From Seiridium cupressi (lineage: Eukaryota > Ascomycota > Sordariomycetes > Amphisphaeriales > Sporocadaceae), in the NCBI GenBank assembly GCA_036674765.1, contig JARVKI010000074.1, forward strand, positions 1 to 64,000: 64,000 nucleotides of DNA, read 5' to 3'. A model generated the notes under the pieces. It searched no databases, had not been told where the DNA came from, and was given only the letters and a program-made list of their open reading frames with translations. The position numbers and the translations under genes were made by a program. Below are positions 58,751-64,000 of the stretch, one piece after another (within the stretch, counting starts at the first letter, position 1; every line of letters begins with the position of its first letter).

Positions 58751-61088
58751 ATGGACTCCGACGATTACAGCGATGCTAGTCCATCCCAACCCTCGCGCCG
58801 AATGCCACGACGTGCAGCCAAGCATAAGGGGCCCGCTCGCCTCACTCGATCATCTGTCGCACACCTCTCTCAGAGTTCAGCCTCCGATGAACAAGCCTCT
58901 TTCGACGAAGAAAGCCACCCTAGCGACGACTCCGACGGCACTGAGGGCGAAGAAGATGATTTTGTCATCGCGAGGGGTGGGCAAAAGCGCAAGCCATCTC
59001 AACTTCTCACGGCGGCTTCGAAGCGCCCACGCAGAACGAAGAAGTCAAGCAAGCTAGATCGATCGCCTCCCAGACCCCGTCGTAAAGCACGGTCTCGCAA
59101 GTCACCAGCCAAGTCATCGATACAAAAGACCAGCCGGGGCACCGATGAGCAGGTTATTGTTGTCCTGAAGGGGGACTGGCAAAGTTTGCCTTATATGGTC
59201 TGGTGAGTTCCCCTCTAGTAGTCCTAGGTCATCTTTTCTCATTGTGTAAGCCTGGCGCTTAGCAATGCTCACAACGAAAAGATGGATCCACGTGGCTAAG
59301 CCTCCAATCTTTTGCTCCTGGTCTTGACGACATGAGTGTGTTAACGGGTGCGGTCTGGATAGGGAGAACATATTCGATTTTCTTGCGGCTCCGATTGGTG
59401 ATCTGAATGCTCACCGAGAAGACGTCTCCATCGCGGTACAAACACTGCGCAACGCAACCAGGGCTTCCAAAATCCTTGTCGAGCCCGCGCTCACGGCTCG
59501 GTACAGATGCGTTCATCTAGGAACCTTCACCAATGCGCAGGACTTGAGCACAACATTAGAGATAGACTCTGAGCAGACAGCTTTGAAGATGAGATACCGG
59601 TCCAAAATCGAGACGTTGCGTGTAGAGGTCGGCGATACATTGAGCAAGAAAGTCCAGGGGCAATACGTCACTTCGTGGGATCTGATCCGCAATCTGCCAA
59701 GGCTCCACGACATTGAACTCTATCATAAGCATGACTTGGCGTATACGAGGGACGAATTGGAAGCAAATGTTCGATGGAAATATCCCGACGACCTGTTCGA
59801 TGCGCTTGCATTCGTACCCAATGAGAGCCGAACTGACGATTACGCCAAGGATAGCCCTACGAAATTAAGGAGCTGGACATGGAGCTCACGCCTTGCTGGT
59901 GAATCCTGCTCCTTGGAAAAGTTGGCGCAAATTCATCAAACTCCTAGTTTTATCACCTTGCGGAAGCTCAAGTTCATCAACTACCAGGTACCGTCTCTTA
60001 GTACCAAAGTCGGGGACGAAGGCGCTTTAGCCATAGATCTCCCAGAGATACAAAAGCTCGCAGCCGCCATCTGCGCACTGCCCAAGCTTGAATATTTAGC
60101 TTTCAAGTCCTCGACAATGGTTAATGGCCACCTGCTGAGTCTCCTGCCGAAGAACCTGAAGCATCTTGAGCTCCATGATTGTTATGATGTTACGGCTGAG
60201 GCTCTTCGGGATTTCCTGCTGACCCACGGACGATGGATGCAACGGCTCACACTAGACCACTGCCGAGCTTTGAGCTTGGGGTTTCTGACAGTCTTGAAAG
60301 ACGCTTGCCCAAACTTGACACATTTGAGTATGAATCTCAAGTACTACCGATATATCGAAAGCTGGCCTGACAACGAGCCTGATTACGATGAGTTACTTGA
60401 GCCAGACCAGGTCCCCACTTGGCCGCGTACGCTCCAGTATCTCAACATCCAGCCCATACGCTGGGTAGGCCGTTCACTAGTTGAGTCAGCCACCACTTTC
60501 CTCAACAGCTTGACAAGTAGTGCTGCAGCATTGCCCAATCTTCGGCATGTCGCGCTGAAGAACTCCATCAACATCTCAAGACCCGAACGTTACAGGTTGC
60601 GCGACACATGGATTCCCAGGATGGAAAATGTCTTCAAGCGACTATCGGCAGATCCCAGACCGGTACCCCGGGCCAAATTCGTCATCCCGATCCAAGCCGT
60701 TGCTCGGGAGACCACTTCCGACGTTGTTGCTGCTCCGGCTCGTCGTAGCAACCGAATCGCAGAACAGCCGTCACTCCCAGACGCAGCTGTTGACGAAGTA
60801 GCCGAAACAAGCCAGCGAGAAGAAGCGGTCGTCCTGCGAATAAGGAAGGAGACTAAGAGACTAAGACTTTCCCGTAGAAGCTATCACGCTGACAATGAAG
60901 GCAGTGATGATGAATTGTCAGCAACTGGGTCCGGTCACACGCCAGCCGCGCCCTTCTTCCGACAGCGGCTTTGCGACGTCGTCGACATTCAGATTGATAA
61001 CCAGAAGTTAAGCGAATACCATTTCACTGAACAGGACTTCATTGACACGCCAAATGATGATGATGAGGACGAAGAATATCTGGATTGA
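58751..61088 (+). CDS. F-box/leucine-rich-repeat protein
   Basis: Two exons, 58751-59202 and 59363-61088, encode 725 residues. The 160-nt intron (GTGAGT donor, GGATAG acceptor) interrupts the F-box itself: LPYMVW is completed to LPYMVWENIFDFLAAPIG. This places an F-box at about 145-185. Residues 1-140 are low-complexity, first acidic and Ser-rich, then strongly basic (KRPRRTKKSSKLDR, RRKARSRKSPAK), which suggests nuclear location. The C-terminal part has irregular leucine-rich repeats: LIRNLPRLHDIELYH, LPKNLKHLELHDCYDVTAEA, RLTLDHCRALSLGFLTVLKD and CPNLTHLSMNLKYY. F-box/LRR proteins pick substrates for SCF ubiquitin ligases; the substrate here is unknown. The tail is acidic (DDDEDEEYLD). Confidence 0.82.
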
Positions 61089-63014
61089 AGCAGGGGAGGC
61101 ACAACTGATACCCACGTTCGATCATCGCAAACACAGCCCTTCTCCATGCTGTTGTGTGGTATGAATATTAGGGAATTAAGTTTGACTGGCGTTAAGGAAG
61201 AGAACTAGCTTTGCTTTTCACATAGATCCGGCCAACACTGGCAACTGGCATATACCCTACGGACATTGCACGGAAGGCGTCTGGTTGGTCTGCTTTGAGG
61301 ATGGAGCATACGGTAATTATGTTCGCAACGAATAACAACGAGGGTCTAGATGCATATAGAGCGATCTACACACCAAGGAGCAATGAGTAGAGATAGCCAA
61401 GTGGACCGAGCACTGAGCATCGACGCAATTGATAATGGTCTTACGATTTATATCTACATTTTGTTGCCTGGCTGGCATTATAGGCCAATGTTGTGTAGCC
61501 TTGTCAGCCAGGCTATTCACGTTACGCATCACCTTGCATACCTTGCAGGTGGGAACTTGTTTTTGAAGCTGCAATGATGACTTCTCCTTTCCCATGATTA
61601 TCATTCTAGATGCACAAATCCAGCACAAGAATCTCGATCCGCGTCTTCCCTAGATGAGACATTCCCATGTCTCAGTCTCCTGCCATTATTGGTGTATCGC
61701 CTTTTATAGGTAGACAAATGACAATCATGCAATAGCCCTGTATGACAGCTTTTACACAGCTGTGTTGTCTACATAATCCTCGGCGATCAATTAATCCAAA
61801 ATGGACAGGAGAAGGTCTTCCTTGTTTGTTCCCCGAAAGGTTTACTAGGAGTTGTTTTGCAGATCATATTTGTTTGCTTGTATATCTTAAATCCGATATG
61901 GAGAGAAACTTTCCCTTGATTAGTTATATAGATACGCCTAGATCGTCTGTTCCCAATTGGATACATGATTCAAGACAAAATATGAATATTGAATTGATCA
62001 AGTATGGAATGCACGATGTTTGTGTAATCATCCCTTACGTAGGTGCTAACCTAGATCTGTGCTAATCCGAGCGTACTTAGCATGGCGCAGGGACAAGCCC
62101 ACATCGGTCACAAGGCAAACTACAGTCTAGGCTTATCAAGAAATATCATGGAAGAACCTTGGACCACGTGCATTTGTAGGGTTGAAATCCCTTGAGGTTA
62201 TTCTTTCCTACCAGTTGTAGGTTGCCGATTGCTCGGCTTGTTAGTAGGCCCTCATCCCCTCCGTGAGGCTGCGAAGTTACGTCGTGCTCGCTCCCAAAAG
62301 GTGCCATCCATACGGTTTGCTCTAAAGCGCCATCAAAAGCTAGCGGCTCTCGGACAGGGACGAAGCCGAGCAAACAAACATCCTCTAGGGCTGCGCTTAG
62401 AAGTAATACGGGTGATGATCAAAGCCGAACAGGTCTCGCTGATCGGTATCGGATGAGCAGGTCAACATCAGCTTATCTTTAATTTAGATGATCGTGGCCA
62501 CATAGTAGGTAGGCAAATAATCAACTACGTAGACTATTTTCTTATGTTCACTAATATGATATGCCACTATCTTGGAGTATCGCCAACAACTGCGAGTTAT
62601 CAGAAGGCAGACCAGGGGTATACCATGCTGGCGGCTGAAGCTGAGAGATCATTTAGGTATTATACCTTGCTGCGGTGGCTGATCAAGCTATATCCTAGCA
62701 AACAATGAGACATACCGTCACTGTCCGGCCTATCACAGGAGATCTCTCGACATGGGCGTAGCGACTTGGGAATTTTGAGCGATTAACTTCGATATTGCTT
62801 TTTATGCTCGATATAGCCATTTTATGCAAGCACCCGTCGCTTGGGACCAGCATATAAGGATCTGGCAAAGATCTAACAGTCATTGTTTTGCCTGCATCGC
62901 CCAAGTGTCATTCATAGTCCTCCACTCGTCTTGTCTCACGGTCTAGCTGAATCTGCCTTACTATCTATCAAATTTCTCGTATATGATCCCTCTTTTTATC
63001 ACATCACATATACA
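61089..63014. other. Gene-poor interval
   Basis: I see no recognisable gene. A 107-codon AT-biased frame at 61742-62065 (+) and frames around 62.2-62.4 kb have no motif. The last 200 bases are the promoter of the O-methyltransferase gene. Confidence 0.5.
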
Positions 63015-64000
63015 ATGGCTACTATCACCAACGGCACCAATGGTGTTCACCATCATGAGCTCGTCGGCATCTCTGTAGCCAAGAATCCTGCCGACCTCGG
63101 TGCCGTACTACCTACACTCAAGTACTTGAACACTAGGCTTCCATCTCTGGCCGCTGCAGGTGATGATGGTCGATCTGGAATGCTGCAAGCGGCTTGGAAA
63201 TTAGTACTGTCGCTCGAGACCCCACGGGAGACGATGCTTAGGCACTGCTGGGCCCAAGTAAGTTGCATCCCTGGAGATTCTCCGACCATCCAGATACGAA
63301 ATAATCTAATGTCTTATCGTAAAAGTCGGGTGTCATTGCCGCCTTGAGTACAGGCACTGTCTCGGGACTCTGGAAGACCATGGCGAAGAATGGTGACCGA
63401 CCACAAAGGGTCGGTGATCTCGCTGTAGCAACAGGAGTAGATGAGGTGCTCCTTGGTATGTCTCGAATGATCGATAAACAAGTTCATCACTGACATTGAC
63501 GCCAGGCCGTCTGATGCGTCACCTTGCTGCAATGCAGTACCTCATACAAACCGGCGCGAACGAATACAAGACCACAAATTTCACCAAGGCCATGGCCCAC
63601 GAACTCATTGCAGACAGTCATATTGCCATGTAAGCATGATAACATAGACCACGACGTCCCGACGTCAAGCAACTGACCACGTCATAGGTGTTCGGGTACA
63701 AGCGCTGGAGCGAACCAATTCCATGAGTTCGCTCAGGAGAACAAATTCCACAACCCCGTCGATTCCCACAACACGTCGATGCAGAGAGCATACAAGACGG
63801 ATCTTGACATGTTTCAATGGCTGCAGACGATCGGCTACGGCGAGCACTTCAACAATCATATGCGAGCCTACGCGGAAGGGCGTCTGCGCTGGATGGACCC
63901 CGCTGTGTACCCAGTCAGGGAGCGCCTCATCGATGGCGCTGAGACCGACCCGAAGTCACCATTCATGGTCGACATTGCCGGCGGCGTCGGGCACGACCTG
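63015..64000 (+). CDS. COMT-type O-methyltransferase (truncated by the window edge)
   Basis: Four exons are visible: 63015-63257, 63326-63455, 63506-63629 and 63688 to the edge, all in frame with GT-AG introns. They encode the N-terminal dimerisation and winged-helix part (RVGDLAVATGVDEVLLGRLM, then RHLAAMQYL) and the beginning of the SAM-binding domain, FMVDIAGGVGHDL, equivalent to motif I of plant/fungal O-methyltransferases. Before it comes a substrate-pocket segment (FHEFAQENKFHNPVDSHNTS, then MQRAYKTDLDMFQWLQ) that matches fungal secondary-metabolism enzymes of this family. The catalytic histidine lies beyond the window. Such genes often belong to biosynthetic clusters, so the sequence to the right is worth seeing. 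The start ATG at 63015 (MATITNGTNGVHHHELVG) fits the usual length. Confidence 0.9.

Noticed and set aside
59263..59362. Alternative acceptor at 59262 for the F-box/LRR gene
   Set aside because: It runs into a stop after 12 codons, whereas the acceptor at 59362 restores a complete F-box in frame.

Overview
The window comes from the nuclear genome of a filamentous ascomycete (Pezizomycotina). Most genes carry short introns (about 45-160 nt) with GTAAGT-type donors, CTAAC/CTGAC-type branch points and YAG acceptors. The gene content fits: a Zn2Cys6 regulator, Clr5-type N-terminal domains, MFS and APC permeases, a Baeyer-Villiger monooxygenase, a VEFS-box Polycomb protein and a mitochondrial AAA+ ATPase. 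I see no plasmid, phage, CRISPR or intact transposon. The PRC2 subunit argues against lineages that lost H3K27 methylation, such as Aspergillus. I cannot name a genus from sequence alone.

Layout. 0-7.7 kb: the front half of a sugar transporter read towards the left edge, then gene-poor DNA with a decayed 3'-5' exonuclease fragment. 7.7-17 kb: two regulator-like genes with Clr5-type N-termini (one with ankyrin repeats) flanking frataxin (YFH1). 18.1-31.9 kb: a compact block of seven genes on alternating strands: DUF1349 protein, Baeyer-Villiger-type monooxygenase, membrane-anchored DUF3445 haem N-demethylase-like protein, class III (GSA-type) aminotransferase, Zn2Cys6 regulator, amino-acid/amine permease and MFS sugar-type transporter. 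32-34.9 kb: gene-poor DNA with a frameshifted gene relic. 34.9-42.3 kb: housekeeping genes (SF3B2/CUS1, a SLY41-like transporter, ATP2). 42.3-45.9 kb: an AT-rich gap. 45.9-64 kb: an F-box-like protein, a mitochondrial AAA+ ATPase, a C2H2 zinc-finger gene with a disturbed 5' end, a SUZ12-type VEFS protein ending in a PHD finger, an F-box/LRR protein, and the start of a COMT-type O-methyltransferase running off the right edge.

The most interesting region is 18-32 kb. Three divergent promoters serve six of its genes. Two of those promoters share a 29-bp element (23/29 identical by eye) at nearly the same distance from the rightward gene, and one copy contains a CCG-N3-CGG inverted repeat of the kind Zn2Cys6 regulators bind. 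The gene set (permeases, flavin monooxygenase, haem N-demethylase-like oxidase, PLP aminotransferase, local regulator) suggests a co-regulated pathway for uptake and oxidative breakdown or tailoring of an amine or amino-acid-derived compound. That function is inference. Exon structures were worked out by hand from splice signals and reading-frame continuity.
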